Origin: an uncultured Pseudomonadota bacterium
GTDB lineage: Bacteria; Myxococcota_A; UBA796; SXON01
DNA: 64,000 bases
Direction: 5' to 3'
Assembly (NCBI GenBank): GCA_903875225.1
Contig: CAIQVJ010000085.1
Location: 62,001 to 126,000, forward strand
Position numbers and translations under genes: made by a program. This document shows, piece after piece, positions 17,898 through 26,446 of this stretch (positions within the stretch are counted from its first letter, which is position 1; each line of letters opens with the position of its first letter). Below the pieces are notes generated by a model. It did not search any database. It was not told where the DNA came from and saw nothing but the letters and a program-made list of their open reading frames with translations.

Positions 17898-18110
17898 GTG
17901 CCGCACACGGACGACGACCCGCCGCTGGTGGCGGTATCCGCGACGTCTACGGTCAGCAGCGGCACCTTCGTCCGTGCGCTCGGCGCAGGCCTCGCGGTCG
18001 GCGCGCTGCTCCTCGCGCTGCGTCGGGCCCAGGTCGGGGCGTACACCGCGCCGACAGCGGGCGACCGCTCAGTCCTGCGGCAGCTCGTCGAAGACCAGCA
18101 CCAAACCTGA
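17898..18110 (+). CDS. possible small membrane protein (weak)
   Basis: A 70-codon frame between copA and the lipoprotein gene encoding an acidic N-terminus and one hydrophobic helix (TFVRALGAGLAVGALLLALRR-like) flanked by Arg. No convincing ribosome site is seen and the 3' end overlaps the convergent gene by about 40 bases. Included because the stretch otherwise holds no gene; it may be chance. Confidence 0.25.
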   Translation: MPHTDDDPPLVAVSATSTVSSGTFVRALGAGLAVGALLLALRRAQVGAYTAPTAGDRSVLRQLVEDQHQT

Positions 18111-18545
18111 CTCCGGGGCGCCCTCGGTCTCCGCCGACCACATCAGCGGGCGGCCGCCGCACTTGGCGGAGAGCACGGGCGACGCCACCGTGTACCCGGA
18201 GATGACCACCTGGTCGACATCCAGGGTGTAGCTGCGAGTCGTCGCGTGGTCCACGTTGGTGTAGCAGTCGTCGATCCAGAGCTCCTCATCCTGCAGGCTC
18301 AGCGCACCCGAGGTGGGCGTCGTGCCGTCTGCGGGCTGCACCTCGAACTGCAGCCCCGCGATGTCCAGCACCAGGAGATCCGCGTTCGGATCCGCACCGT
18401 CCCCGCCGCTGTCGGCGGAGTCGCCGTAGGCGTCGTACAGCATGAACGTACCGCTCGGGACATCCATGACCGAGTCGTCCGTCGCCGGATCGTAGCACGC
18501 GGCCAGGGAGAGCAGAGAGAGTGCGGCGAGTTGGGTGAAGCGCAA
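18069..18545 (-). CDS. hypothetical lipoprotein
   Basis: A 158-residue exported lipoprotein: basic N-terminus, hydrophobic core and lipobox SLAAC (Cys17). The mature part is acidic (GDSADSGGDGADPNAD) and contains two further cysteines that could form a disulphide. No family is recognised. Similar acidic lipoproteins are common in Myxococcota. Upstream lies a long non-coding stretch. Confidence 0.65.
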   Translation of the reverse strand: MRFTQLAALSLLSLAACYDPATDDSVMDVPSGTFMLYDAYGDSADSGGDGADPNADLLVLDIAGLQFEVQPADGTTPTSGALSLQDEELWIDDCYTNVDHATTRSYTLDVDQVVISGYTVASPVLSAKCGGRPLMWSAETEGAPESGLVLVFDELPQD

Positions 18546-19035
18546 GGGAACCTCCGCCAGCCTTCAGAGCAATGAGCGTGCCATGCTTCTGGCTGGACCA
18601 GCGGTTGGCCCGGAATCCGGTTTGAATCTGCACTACCGTCCATCATGGCGGGCGCATGTGGGTCGCCGGTCGTGGCGCTCTCGCGACATGCGCGTCGCGT
18701 GTACAGGGTCGCCTGGAGGCCCAACCGGTCTCTGGGGTTGCAGAGGAGCCTCCGGGCGTCGCCCACGGATGCATCGATGCGCAAACAGAACCTGTGCGAG
18801 TCGCCCCCAACGTGACCCCGCACTGGCGCCCCGTCCCGCCGGCTTGCCGTTGTGGATCTGCAAGTGCGCGGTGACGGATTGGGTGGTCCGGATCAACAGT
18901 GTGGAGGGCTCGGCGGATCCGGGCTGGGGGCAGGCGCGGGCATCCGAGCTCGACCCGCACAGCGTCCTACGCGCCCTCCGGCAGTGTGCGCACCAGCGCC
19001 GGCCGCCGTGAGCCCCATGCCGTCGACTTCGGTTT
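18546..19035. other. intergenic stretch without a supported gene
   Basis: About 490 bases before a tandem repeat. Several frames are open on both strands, but none has a ribosome site, recognisable motifs or consistent codon bias. It may be a decayed gene or long regulatory region; no promoter is clear. Confidence 0.4.
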
Positions 19036-19190
19036 TTCAAGACGCAACCGTTCTGCCAGGGCGCGGGCCCGCCACCCGAGAACGGTTTCAAAACGCAACC
19101 GTTCTGCCAGGGCGCGGGCCCGCCACCCGAGAACGGTTTCAAAACACAACCGTTCTGCCAGGGCGCGGGCTCGCCCCCGCGATCGGTCTC
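19036..19190. repeat. 51-bp tandem repeat, 3 copies, each with an inverted repeat
   Basis: Three copies at an exact 51-base period. Copies 1 and 2 differ at one position in the leading segment; copy 3 is eroded at its right end. Each full copy has AACCGTTCT and AGAACGGTT arms (19046-19054 and 19079-19087 in copy 1) enclosing 24 bases with the self-complementary GCGGGCCCGC, so it can fold into a long imperfect hairpin. In copy 3 the left arm is intact but the right arm is degenerate. The array ends about 85 bases upstream of the M16 peptidase gene. A protein-binding array or structured RNA is possible. Confidence 0.85.
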
Positions 19191-19273
19191 CCCACGCCTT
19201 GCCCCGCCGCGTGGCATCACGCGTTGTGGAGGTGCCCAAGCAGCTGCGGCTCCCGCGCGGTTACCCTGCGAGG

Positions 19274-22051
19274 ATGTTGATCGCTCTCTTCATCTGGGCC
19301 CATCTCCAATCAGCGCTCGCCAGCGAGCCGCCCCCAGACAGCGTCATCCCGTTCGATCCGACGATCCCCCACGGGACCCTGCCGAACGGGCTCGCCTGGT
19401 ACGTCGAGCGCGGCACCTACCCCAGGGCCCGCGCCGAGCTCCGACTTGCCGTGAAGGCGGGCGCAGTGGACGAAGCGAAGTCAGAGTACGGGCTCGCGCA
19501 CCTCATCGAGCACATGGCGTTTCAGGGTTCGGGACACTTCCAACCCAACGAGCTCGTGTCCTACATGGAGTCGATCGGCATGAAGTTCGGGGCGGACACC
19601 AACGCCTACACCAACATGAACGAGACCGTCTACAAGCTGGCGATCCCGACGGATCACCCCGAGGCGCTCGAAAAAGGCCTGACGTGGTTCGCGGATGTCG
19701 CGGGGGCGCTCGACTTCACGCCGGAGCGCATGGAGCACGAGCGCAGCGTGGTGCTGGAGGAGTGGCGGCGCCAGCAGGGCGCCAGGCAGCGCGGCGAGGA
19801 CACCCGGCGCCCGCTCCTCTTCGCGGGTACACCCTACGCCTCGCACGACACCATCGGCACCGAGGCGTCCATCGCCTCCCTGACCGTCGATCAAGCCACG
19901 GCCTTCTGGAAGAAGTGGTACCGACCCGGCAGCATGGCCGTCGCCGTGGCCGGAGATGTCGACGCGGCCGAAGCAGAAGCGCTCATCACCCGGGTGTTCG
20001 GCGGGATCAGGGCCGGAAGAGCGCCGTCTCCCCGCACATCCGTTCCGAACGATCCATCGCTCCGTGTGCGGGTCGTCTCGGACGTGGAGAACAAGACGAC
20101 GAGCATCAAGGTGTACACCGTGTTGGACCGTCCGGTCTACACGACGTACGCCGAGGCTCGGGCGAACGTCGCAGAGAGCGTCGTGGTCGGCACCCTGGGG
20201 ATCCGGCTCGGGGAGGCGTCGGTCCTGCCTGATGCGTCCTTCACCAGCGCGAGGCCCAACCTCGACCGGGTGTCCACACGGCTCGCCACCTGCTGGTTGT
20301 ACGCCCAGGCCAAGGACGGACAGGTCGGATCCGCCCTCGATGCGCTCCTGACCGCGCGGAAGAGCATGGTGAAGTACGGCCCGACGTCCGGCGAGCTGGT
20401 CCGGGTGAGCGCCATCATGAACTCGATGTTGGACACGATGGTGAACGGCGCGGCGACCGAGGGGCCCGGTCCTCGTGTGGAGGAGCTGCTGCGGAACTTC
20501 CTCACCCACGAACCGGTGACGGGGCCGGTCGCGGAGGCGGCACGCACCCGCGAGACGCTCGGCACCCTGACTTCAGGGGAGCTGCGCGCCGCGGCTGCGC
20601 GGATGTTTCCCGACGAGGGAATGCTGATCTGGGTCGCAGGTCCGAAGGGGGCGGCGCTGCCGTTCGAGGGGGAGCTGCGGTCGATCGCGGCGTCCGTCAC
20701 GGCACGGGACATCCCCCCGCCCGTGGACGCCCCGCCGCCACCGGAGCTGATGACCACGCTCCCGGATCCTGGCCGGGTCGTCGGCACGCGTGAAATTCCC
20801 GGCCTTGCGTCGACGTTGTGGACGCTCTCGAACGGCGCACGCGTGGTGGTTCGGCCCTCGCAGGAGAAGCCGGACGAGGTGCTCTTCCGAGCGTGGTCCA
20901 CCGGCGGAATGGCGCGGTACCCGGCCGCTGACGTCGTCCCGGCCAGGACCGCAGTCGACATCGCGCTGTGGTCCGGGCTCGGCGGGCTCGACGCTGTCTC
21001 GCTCGCACGGTCCCTCGCGGGAAAGCAGGCCTCGGCGACCCCTTTCCTGGACCCAGGAGAGGAGGGGCTGACCGGCAGTGCGGTCCCAGCGGATCTGGAG
21101 ACGATGCTCCGGCTCGCCTACCTGCGGTTCACCGCGCCGGTCTTCGACCCCTCCGCCGTCGAGGTCAGCCGCCAGCGCCGGGCGGAGAACCTCCGTCATC
21201 GCCTGGACGACCCGGGAAACGTCTTCAGCGACCGGATCATCCAACTGATCTGGGGCGACGCCCCCTGGCGACGGTCCTGGACGGTCACAGACCTCGACGC
21301 GATGAACCTCACGCGCTCCGAAGCCATCTACCGGGAGCGCTTCGGGAACGCGGCGGACTTCGTGTTCGCGTTCGCAGGGGCAGTGGACCCGGCGACGCTC
21401 CAACCCCTCGTGGAGCGGTACATCGGGAGCCTGCCGGGCACCCCGGTGCCGGCCGAGCCGGTTGGCGACGACGGGGCGCGGCCCACCCGGGGCGTACACA
21501 CCGAGTCCCTGGCCCTCGGGACGGCGCCGAGGGCAACGGTTGCGATGCGCTTCGACGGCGAGATCCCGTACTCGCCCGAGGTGCGGACTGCGCTCGGGGG
21601 CATGGGCGACGCCCTCGAGCTTCGCCTTCGCGATGCGATCCGCGAGGAGGAGGCCGGGACCTACACGATCGACGTGAAGACGCGGAGCTGGGCCCGACCG
21701 TGGAGCGGCTACGAGGTGAGTGTGCAGTTCGACTGCGATCCGGCGCGGCGCGAGGCGCTGACCGCCAGGGTGATGTCCATCCTGCACGACGCCCGCACCA
21801 CGCCGCTGCCCGACGACCTGGTGGCCAAGGTGCGCGAGGCCCGGCTTCGCAACTACGAGACCGACGCACGAAAGAACAGCTTCTGGCTCGACGAGATCCG
21901 CCATGTCTACATCGACGGCGAAGCGGAGGACGTCGCCTCGACCCTGACCGCCCGGATCGCAGCGATCACGCCTGCTGCCGTGATGGCGATGGCCCAGCGA
22001 ACGCTGGACTTCGACAACTACGTCGCAGTGGATCGGGCTCCGGCGAACTGA
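19274..22051 (+). CDS. M16 family zinc metallopeptidase (two-domain)
   Basis: A 925-residue exported peptidase of the insulinase/pitrilysin type. After a signal peptide (cleavage near ALA-S) the first M16 domain carries the inverted zinc motif HLIEH (76-80), with Glu156 in MEHERSVVLEE exactly 76 residues on as third ligand. A second M16 domain (about 520-920) lacks the zinc motif, as usual for the non-catalytic half. It probably degrades periplasmic peptides. The start at 19274 is supported by a GAGG and by the signal peptide; the open frame upstream runs through the 51-bp repeat and is unlikely to be translated. Confidence 0.88.
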   Translation: MLIALFIWAHLQSALASEPPPDSVIPFDPTIPHGTLPNGLAWYVERGTYPRARAELRLAVKAGAVDEAKSEYGLAHLIEHMAFQGSGHFQPNELVSYMESIGMKFGADTNAYTNMNETVYKLAIPTDHPEALEKGLTWFADVAGALDFTPERMEHERSVVLEEWRRQQGARQRGEDTRRPLLFAGTPYASHDTIGTEASIASLTVDQATAFWKKWYRPGSMAVAVAGDVDAAEAEALITRVFGGIRAGRAPSPRTSVPNDPSLRVRVVSDVENKTTSIKVYTVLDRPVYTTYAEARANVAESVVVGTLGIRLGEASVLPDASFTSARPNLDRVSTRLATCWLYAQAKDGQVGSALDALLTARKSMVKYGPTSGELVRVSAIMNSMLDTMVNGAATEGPGPRVEELLRNFLTHEPVTGPVAEAARTRETLGTLTSGELRAAAARMFPDEGMLIWVAGPKGAALPFEGELRSIAASVTARDIPPPVDAPPPPELMTTLPDPGRVVGTREIPGLASTLWTLSNGARVVVRPSQEKPDEVLFRAWSTGGMARYPAADVVPARTAVDIALWSGLGGLDAVSLARSLAGKQASATPFLDPGEEGLTGSAVPADLETMLRLAYLRFTAPVFDPSAVEVSRQRRAENLRHRLDDPGNVFSDRIIQLIWGDAPWRRSWTVTDLDAMNLTRSEAIYRERFGNAADFVFAFAGAVDPATLQPLVERYIGSLPGTPVPAEPVGDDGARPTRGVHTESLALGTAPRATVAMRFDGEIPYSPEVRTALGGMGDALELRLRDAIREEEAGTYTIDVKTRSWARPWSGYEVSVQFDCDPARREALTARVMSILHDARTTPLPDDLVAKVREARLRNYETDARKNSFWLDEIRHVYIDGEAEDVASTLTARIAAITPAAVMAMAQRTLDFDNYVAVDRAPAN

Positions 22052-22082
22052 GGCGGCGCCGGACCGGATGGCGGCAGGTGGC

Positions 22083-23420
22083 CTACGCCCTCCCACCCCT
22101 CTCCCCGAAGCCCCCGAACGCCGGCATCGCCGCCTCGGCGAACAGCCTGGCCAGGGGCTCGCCGGGATCCTCCTCCATGAACGCCTCGATCGACGCCCGC
22201 AGGACGTCCCGGTACCGCAGCGCGAGGAGGTCGGTGTCAACGGGGTTGCCCAGCAATTCGTGGGTGGGAAGGAGGGCGAAGCCAATGCCCCATTCGTCCT
22301 GCTCTACCGGTCCTGGCTCGTAGCCGGCGGCGGCAAGCGCGTGTCGTACGCGACCCATCATCGCCGTGATGCGGCGGTGGCAGGAGGCGAGGAGGCTCCC
22401 AGCGCGTTCATGGAGGTTCAGCTCCGGTCCGACAGGGGAACCCGCGCCCCGTGCGAGCAGCGCCGCAAGGAAAGCCGGTTCCGTGTCATGAAATGTTGTG
22501 ACGATTCGCTGTGTGCAGTACGTCAGGGTCAGGGCCGCCGGGCGCCGTCCCCCCCCTCGGGCGTAGCCGCGGAAGCCAACGGTCGCCATCAGGCTCCCGA
22601 AGGCGCCGGTTGCGGGCCAGATGGCCATCTGGTGGGCGATGACGGGCCGCGGGCTGGGTCCGAACCCCACGCGGAACGGGGACCCCCGCGAGCAACCGAG
22701 TTGCCACCGCCCGTTAACCGGTCGGTAAAAGGCTGGCGCGCGCCGCATCAGGGCATCGTCCGCGGCCGTCCCCTGCACGACGCCAGTGAGGCGAGAACAG
22801 ACCGCGAGGACCTCATCGACCCGCTGCGTCCCGTCCGCAGCCTCCCACTCGAGCACCTCACGCGGAGAGTCGGCCAGCCCATACTCCCGAAGGAGGCGCA
22901 GCAGGGCTGCACGGAACAGTCCGTGTCCGTCGTCGGTCACGGGGAGCACGCTGACCAGGGCTGCGACGGCCTCCCAGGTCGTCGCCCCCACGAACTGCGG
23001 GTGGGCGGGCAGCGTGGCTGGCACCGAGCGGCGCGGCAGAAGGGCCAGGACGAACCCGCGCTCGAGGCCATGCGTGTGCAGGAGGTACCGGCGGATCTGA
23101 TCAGCGTCGAAGGCAGCATCGACCTTGCTCTCCACGAGCAGGGTGAACCCGCGACCATCGCTGATTCGCATGTCCGGTCGCCCCAGATCTCCCAGCGTCA
23201 CCTGGGTCTCGACCAGGAGCGGTCCAGACTGTGGTGCGGCTCCCTGACTGGCCGAGAACACGGGTCCGTCCGGAGCGAGGAGGCGGGACAGCAGCTCGGC
23301 GTCGTGTTGGATCACCCACGCGAAGCACTCGGTCAGAAAGTCCTCGCGGCGGGCATGCTCGTCGCTGACGCGGTGGTTGATCAGGCGGGTGAACAGGTCG
23401 TCGCGGGGGGCGGCTGGCAT
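22083..23420 (-). CDS. PD-(D/E)XK nuclease superfamily protein
   Basis: A 445-residue cytoplasmic protein. The N-terminus (DFLTECFAWVIQ) and the segment RPDMRISDGRGFTLLVESKV give Asp83, Glu97 and Lys99 of a PD-(D/E)XK nuclease core, with a downstream DADQIRRY helix (Gln108) as in the PDDEXK_4 group. The C-terminal half (about 200-445) has no recognised domain. Such proteins occur as stand-alone members of defence or mobile islands. The ATG at 23420 follows a weak ribosome site; the frame is open further upstream but without coding character. It is convergent with the M16 gene. Confidence 0.7.
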   Translation of the reverse strand: MPAAPRDDLFTRLINHRVSDEHARREDFLTECFAWVIQHDAELLSRLLAPDGPVFSASQGAAPQSGPLLVETQVTLGDLGRPDMRISDGRGFTLLVESKVDAAFDADQIRRYLLHTHGLERGFVLALLPRRSVPATLPAHPQFVGATTWEAVAALVSVLPVTDDGHGLFRAALLRLLREYGLADSPREVLEWEAADGTQRVDEVLAVCSRLTGVVQGTAADDALMRRAPAFYRPVNGRWQLGCSRGSPFRVGFGPSPRPVIAHQMAIWPATGAFGSLMATVGFRGYARGGGRRPAALTLTYCTQRIVTTFHDTEPAFLAALLARGAGSPVGPELNLHERAGSLLASCHRRITAMMGRVRHALAAAGYEPGPVEQDEWGIGFALLPTHELLGNPVDTDLLALRYRDVLRASIEAFMEEDPGEPLARLFAEAAMPAFGGFGERGGRA

Positions 23421-23586
23421 CGTCCGAGGATACCACCCCGACCCCTGACTCCAGGGATCCCGGATGGCAGCGCTGGGTGGTTGGCCCACCAGCGATATGG
23501 TCGCGCTGCTGTCCCAAAGGCCCGTGCGGACGAGGACGGTGATGTCGGCCGATCCGATCGTGACGACCGGTGTGAGCGCGCCCAAA

Positions 23587-23907
23587 TCAGCCAGATGCCC
23601 GCCGCGCGACGAAGCCGCTCTCGTCGCCCTGGTGCAAGCAGATCCAGCCCTGGAGCCTGTCTTTCACGACCTTCGCGTGCCCTCGTGCGCTCACCCGGTC
23701 TCCTTCGTCGTCCCCCTCGAACGTGAACTCCGCGCCACTGCCCTTCGTCCGGCAGTCCGGCGTCACGTTCACGCAGATGAACAGCATCTCGCCGCCGTCC
23801 CTGGTGAACGTGATGTGCGCCTGCTCCACGAGCTTCAACGCCTCGCTGTCCCACACTTCCATCGCCCCGATGTTCCAGCGGCCGATCAGGGAGGGTGGAC
23901 TTGGCAT
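23587..23907 (-). CDS. small conserved hypothetical protein
   Basis: A 106-residue protein preceded by a very strong AAGGGGGAGT ribosome site. It opens with IGRWNIGAMEVWD and ends with LHQGDESGF, a pattern I recognise from small uncharacterised proteins widespread in bacteria (a GRW..MEVWD opening, an E-F-x-x-E-G-x-D-E core and a G-D-x-SGF ending), probably a compact beta barrel. Function is unknown. It lies between the two nuclease genes and is divergent from the helicase gene, with 112 bases between starts. Confidence 0.72.
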   Translation of the reverse strand: MPSPPSLIGRWNIGAMEVWDSEALKLVEQAHITFTRDGGEMLFICVNVTPDCRTKGSGAEFTFEGDDEGDRVSARGHAKVVKDRLQGWICLHQGDESGFVARRASG

Positions 23908-24019
23908 ACTCCCCCTTACACCGGGTCTCGGGGTCCGTGGTGGCCGACCCGTCGAGAACACCGCTCGTCCGGTTGACTTCGCGCGCGCCACCTGGCAGCC
24001 TGGCGCCGCCGAGGATCGC

Positions 24020-26086
24020 GTGAGCAAAAGTCCGATGTCAGCATGGTACGAGCGCGACCGCCACGGGTTCCTCGACGACGACGAGGACCGGGTTGTGGGG
24101 CAACTCTCCGCGTGCGCGAGCAGTGCCGACCTGGACACGCCGTCGGATCAGGTCGAGGAGTGGCGCGCCAGCGTGTCACTCATGCACGGGGCCGGGGCGG
24201 ACGATGAGGTCGGGCGCCGGGTGCGCACCGTACGCGGGGCGGTTCTCGAAGTGCCCGAGATCGCGCACGTCGTGCTGGAGTACGACTTCCGCCGACGAGG
24301 GCTTCGGCTGGACGCCGTGCTCCTCTCCCCCGGCGTCGTCTTCGTCGTGGAGTTCAAGCGCTCCCGACTCGGGGCCGCCGACCGCGACCAGGTGATGAGC
24401 TATGCCGTCAACCTGTTGGAATTTCACCGCGTCACCCGGGAGTGGGCCGAGGCGGGCACGCGGATCGTGCCCATCCTCGTGCTGACCGGCGACGCTGCTC
24501 CCCCGAGGGTGCCGTTGGCTCCCCCGTCCTTCGCGCCGGCTCCGTGGAGCACCCTGCTCTCGCGGCCGCTTCAATGTGCAGGGGCGACCGGGCTCCGAGA
24601 TGCGCTCCGCCTCGGTCTTCGCAACTCGAACGTCGCCTTGCCCTGCGACCGGGCCGTCTGGCTCGCCTCCCCCTTCGCGCCCTCCTCGACCATGATCGAC
24701 GCGGCCCTCTCCCTCTACGGACAGCACGACGTCAGCGCCATCGAAGCGCATGCCGCACCCAAGGCAGCCATCGACGACGCCACACGCGAGATCGCCGGTC
24801 TGATCACGCACGCGCTCGCTCATGGCGAACACCGCCTCGTCCTGCTCTCGGGCGCACCCGGGGCCGGGAAGACCCTCGTGGGGCTGAATCTGGCGTTCCG
24901 CGCAAAGGACGCATCTCGAACGGTGTTCGTGACCGGCAATGCACCGCTCGTTCAGGTGCTGCAGACCGCCCTCAAGGCGTCTTATGCGGAGAAGCCAGGC
25001 GGCGGCTTGCTCGCCACGGGCTACCGGCACACCAAGGACGCGATCGGCAGGGACGTCGGCCGACTCGTTCGCGGCGCAGCCACATTCAAGATCGTCACCG
25101 CCCACGCGTTCCTCGGTACACGCGGCGCGGCGCACGGCCAGGAGGACGGCACTGTCGTTGTGTTCGACGAGGCGCAGCGAACGTACGAGAGGGGACGGGA
25201 GGTCCTGCGACAGCGCCTGGAGGACCACGAGGCCGACCTCATCCTCAAGGCGCAGCGCAGCCAGTTTCCGAACGGCAGCGTGGTGGTCGCCTTGATCGGG
25301 CACAACCAGGCCATCAACCGGGGAGAACGTGGGATGGGCGCATGGTTGGAGGCGGCCGATCGGCTCGGCTGGAGGGTGTCGGCCGCAGCGACCACCATGA
25401 GCCTGCTCCCGAGCGACCACCCGAGCACCACCCAGGTGATCGACCCATTGCGCTTCGGCCACCTCGACCAGTCCATGCGCTTCTACCGGAATGACGCGAT
25501 GGAGCGGTGGGCCGCGGCAGTGGTCCAAGACGACCCGATGGCCGCCAAGGCGCACGCAGCGGTGCTGGGCAGTGAAGGGCTTCCGATCCGCCTGACCCGG
25601 AACCTTGAGACCGCTAGGAGCGCGGTCCGGCGAGCAGGCGAGCGAAGCGGGATCATCGCGTCAGGCCAGGCACGCCGGCTGGGCGCGCACGGACTTTTTG
25701 TCGATCACAAGCCCGACATCGGGGCGTGGATGCTCGCGCCTTCATCCGACTTCCGATCCTCGAACGCACTCGAGACGGTCCAGAACCAGTACCAGGTCCA
25801 GGGCATGGAGCTCGATCACACCGTCGTCGCCTGGGACCTGGATCTTCGGCGCTCCGCCACCGGCTGGGCCGCTTACCGGCTCGCCGGGGCGAGCTGGAAC
25901 TCCGACCGCGCGGCTGACATCGCGAAGAACAGCTACCGGGTGTTGCTGACCCGAGCGCGGAAGGGCCTTGTCCTCTTCGTGCCCCCCGGTGACCTGTCCG
26001 GCGACGACGAGACCCGGCCCTGCGAAGCCTACGACGCCATCGCAGCCTACCTGACCGCGTGTGGAGCGGTGCCCATCGCCGAGTAG
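24020..26086 (+). CDS. nuclease-like domain fused to DUF2075 (Schlafen-like) helicase
   Basis: A 688-residue protein predicted to act on nucleic acid with ATP. Residues 80-130 hold a nuclease-like core: Glu87, Asp98 in RLDAVLLS, Glu111 and Lys113 in VVEFKRS, and Gln124. Residues 270-688 form a DUF2075 helicase: Walker A GAPGAGKT (278-285), Walker B VVFDEAQR (about 380-387), YQVQGMELD and the motif VI-like RVLLTRARKG near the end. The GTG at 24020 is chosen for its GAGG at good spacing. Such architectures are frequent in phage-defence loci, but no partner of a named system is present. It ends about 250 bases from tRNA-fMet. Confidence 0.75.
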   Translation: MSKSPMSAWYERDRHGFLDDDEDRVVGQLSACASSADLDTPSDQVEEWRASVSLMHGAGADDEVGRRVRTVRGAVLEVPEIAHVVLEYDFRRRGLRLDAVLLSPGVVFVVEFKRSRLGAADRDQVMSYAVNLLEFHRVTREWAEAGTRIVPILVLTGDAAPPRVPLAPPSFAPAPWSTLLSRPLQCAGATGLRDALRLGLRNSNVALPCDRAVWLASPFAPSSTMIDAALSLYGQHDVSAIEAHAAPKAAIDDATREIAGLITHALAHGEHRLVLLSGAPGAGKTLVGLNLAFRAKDASRTVFVTGNAPLVQVLQTALKASYAEKPGGGLLATGYRHTKDAIGRDVGRLVRGAATFKIVTAHAFLGTRGAAHGQEDGTVVVFDEAQRTYERGREVLRQRLEDHEADLILKAQRSQFPNGSVVVALIGHNQAINRGERGMGAWLEAADRLGWRVSAAATTMSLLPSDHPSTTQVIDPLRFGHLDQSMRFYRNDAMERWAAAVVQDDPMAAKAHAAVLGSEGLPIRLTRNLETARSAVRRAGERSGIIASGQARRLGAHGLFVDHKPDIGAWMLAPSSDFRSSNALETVQNQYQVQGMELDHTVVAWDLDLRRSATGWAAYRLAGASWNSDRAADIAKNSYRVLLTRARKGLVLFVPPGDLSGDDETRPCEAYDAIAAYLTACGAVPIAE

Positions 26087-26290
26087 CGAGCCGTAGCCGC
26101 AGCGTCTGTCGTGGCTACGGCTGAAATGCGCCGCGATCCGGGTCGGCGACCCTGGCGTTCGGTGCCGGAGCGTCCGGATCCCAGCACGGTCGCCCAGCAA
26201 CGTCGAGCACCGCCCCGGTCCTGCCCGCCGCCCCTTTCCCCAGCCCCCACGCCCCAAAACCCCCGCCCAAAATCGAATGTGCCAAAACGG

Positions 26291-26331
26291 TTGAAGCCCG
26301 GTCTCCGCACTGGGCGAAAACCGGGCTTCAA
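26291..26331 (-). terminator. perfect 12-bp hairpin downstream of tRNA-fMet
   Basis: TTGAAGCCCGGT and ACCGGGCTTCAA (26291-26302 and 26320-26331) pair perfectly around a 17-base loop, starting 3 bases beyond the CCA end of the tRNA gene. Only a short TTTT follows. It is most simply the tRNA transcription terminator. Confidence 0.6.
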
Positions 26332-26334
26332 GTT

Positions 26335-26411
26335 TGGTTGCGGGGGTAGGATTTGAACCTACGGCCTTCGGGTTATGAGCCCGACGAGCTACCTGGCTGC
26401 TCCACCCCGCG
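26335..26411 (-). tRNA. initiator tRNA, tRNA-fMet(CAT)
   Basis: A 77-base cloverleaf with encoded CCA. Initiator features are visible: C1 opposite A72 at the top of the acceptor stem, the three G:C pairs of the anticodon stem (CGGG-CTCATAA-CCCG) and a GGTTCAAATCC T-arm. It lies 35 bases beyond the end of the pseudouridine synthase gene, on the same strand. Confidence 0.97.
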
Positions 26412-26446
26412 GTGGGTCCCCCCTTCTAACCGCTGCACCTCGTGCG

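Noticed and set aside
18535..19011. Plus-strand 158-codon frame in the long intergenic region
   Set aside because: No motif, weak start and poor codon character; competing frames on the other strand are equally open.
19036..19190. CRISPR array
   Set aside because: The repeats are directly adjacent with no unique spacers, and no cas genes are nearby.
18899..19273. Longer N-terminus for the M16 peptidase
   Set aside because: The extension would translate the 51-bp repeats as an Arg-rich run before an obvious signal peptide that begins at 19274.
22050..22083. Left attachment-site copy of the tRNA-fMet 3' end
   Set aside because: The junction between the M16 and nuclease genes has no match to the tRNA T-arm or CCA end.
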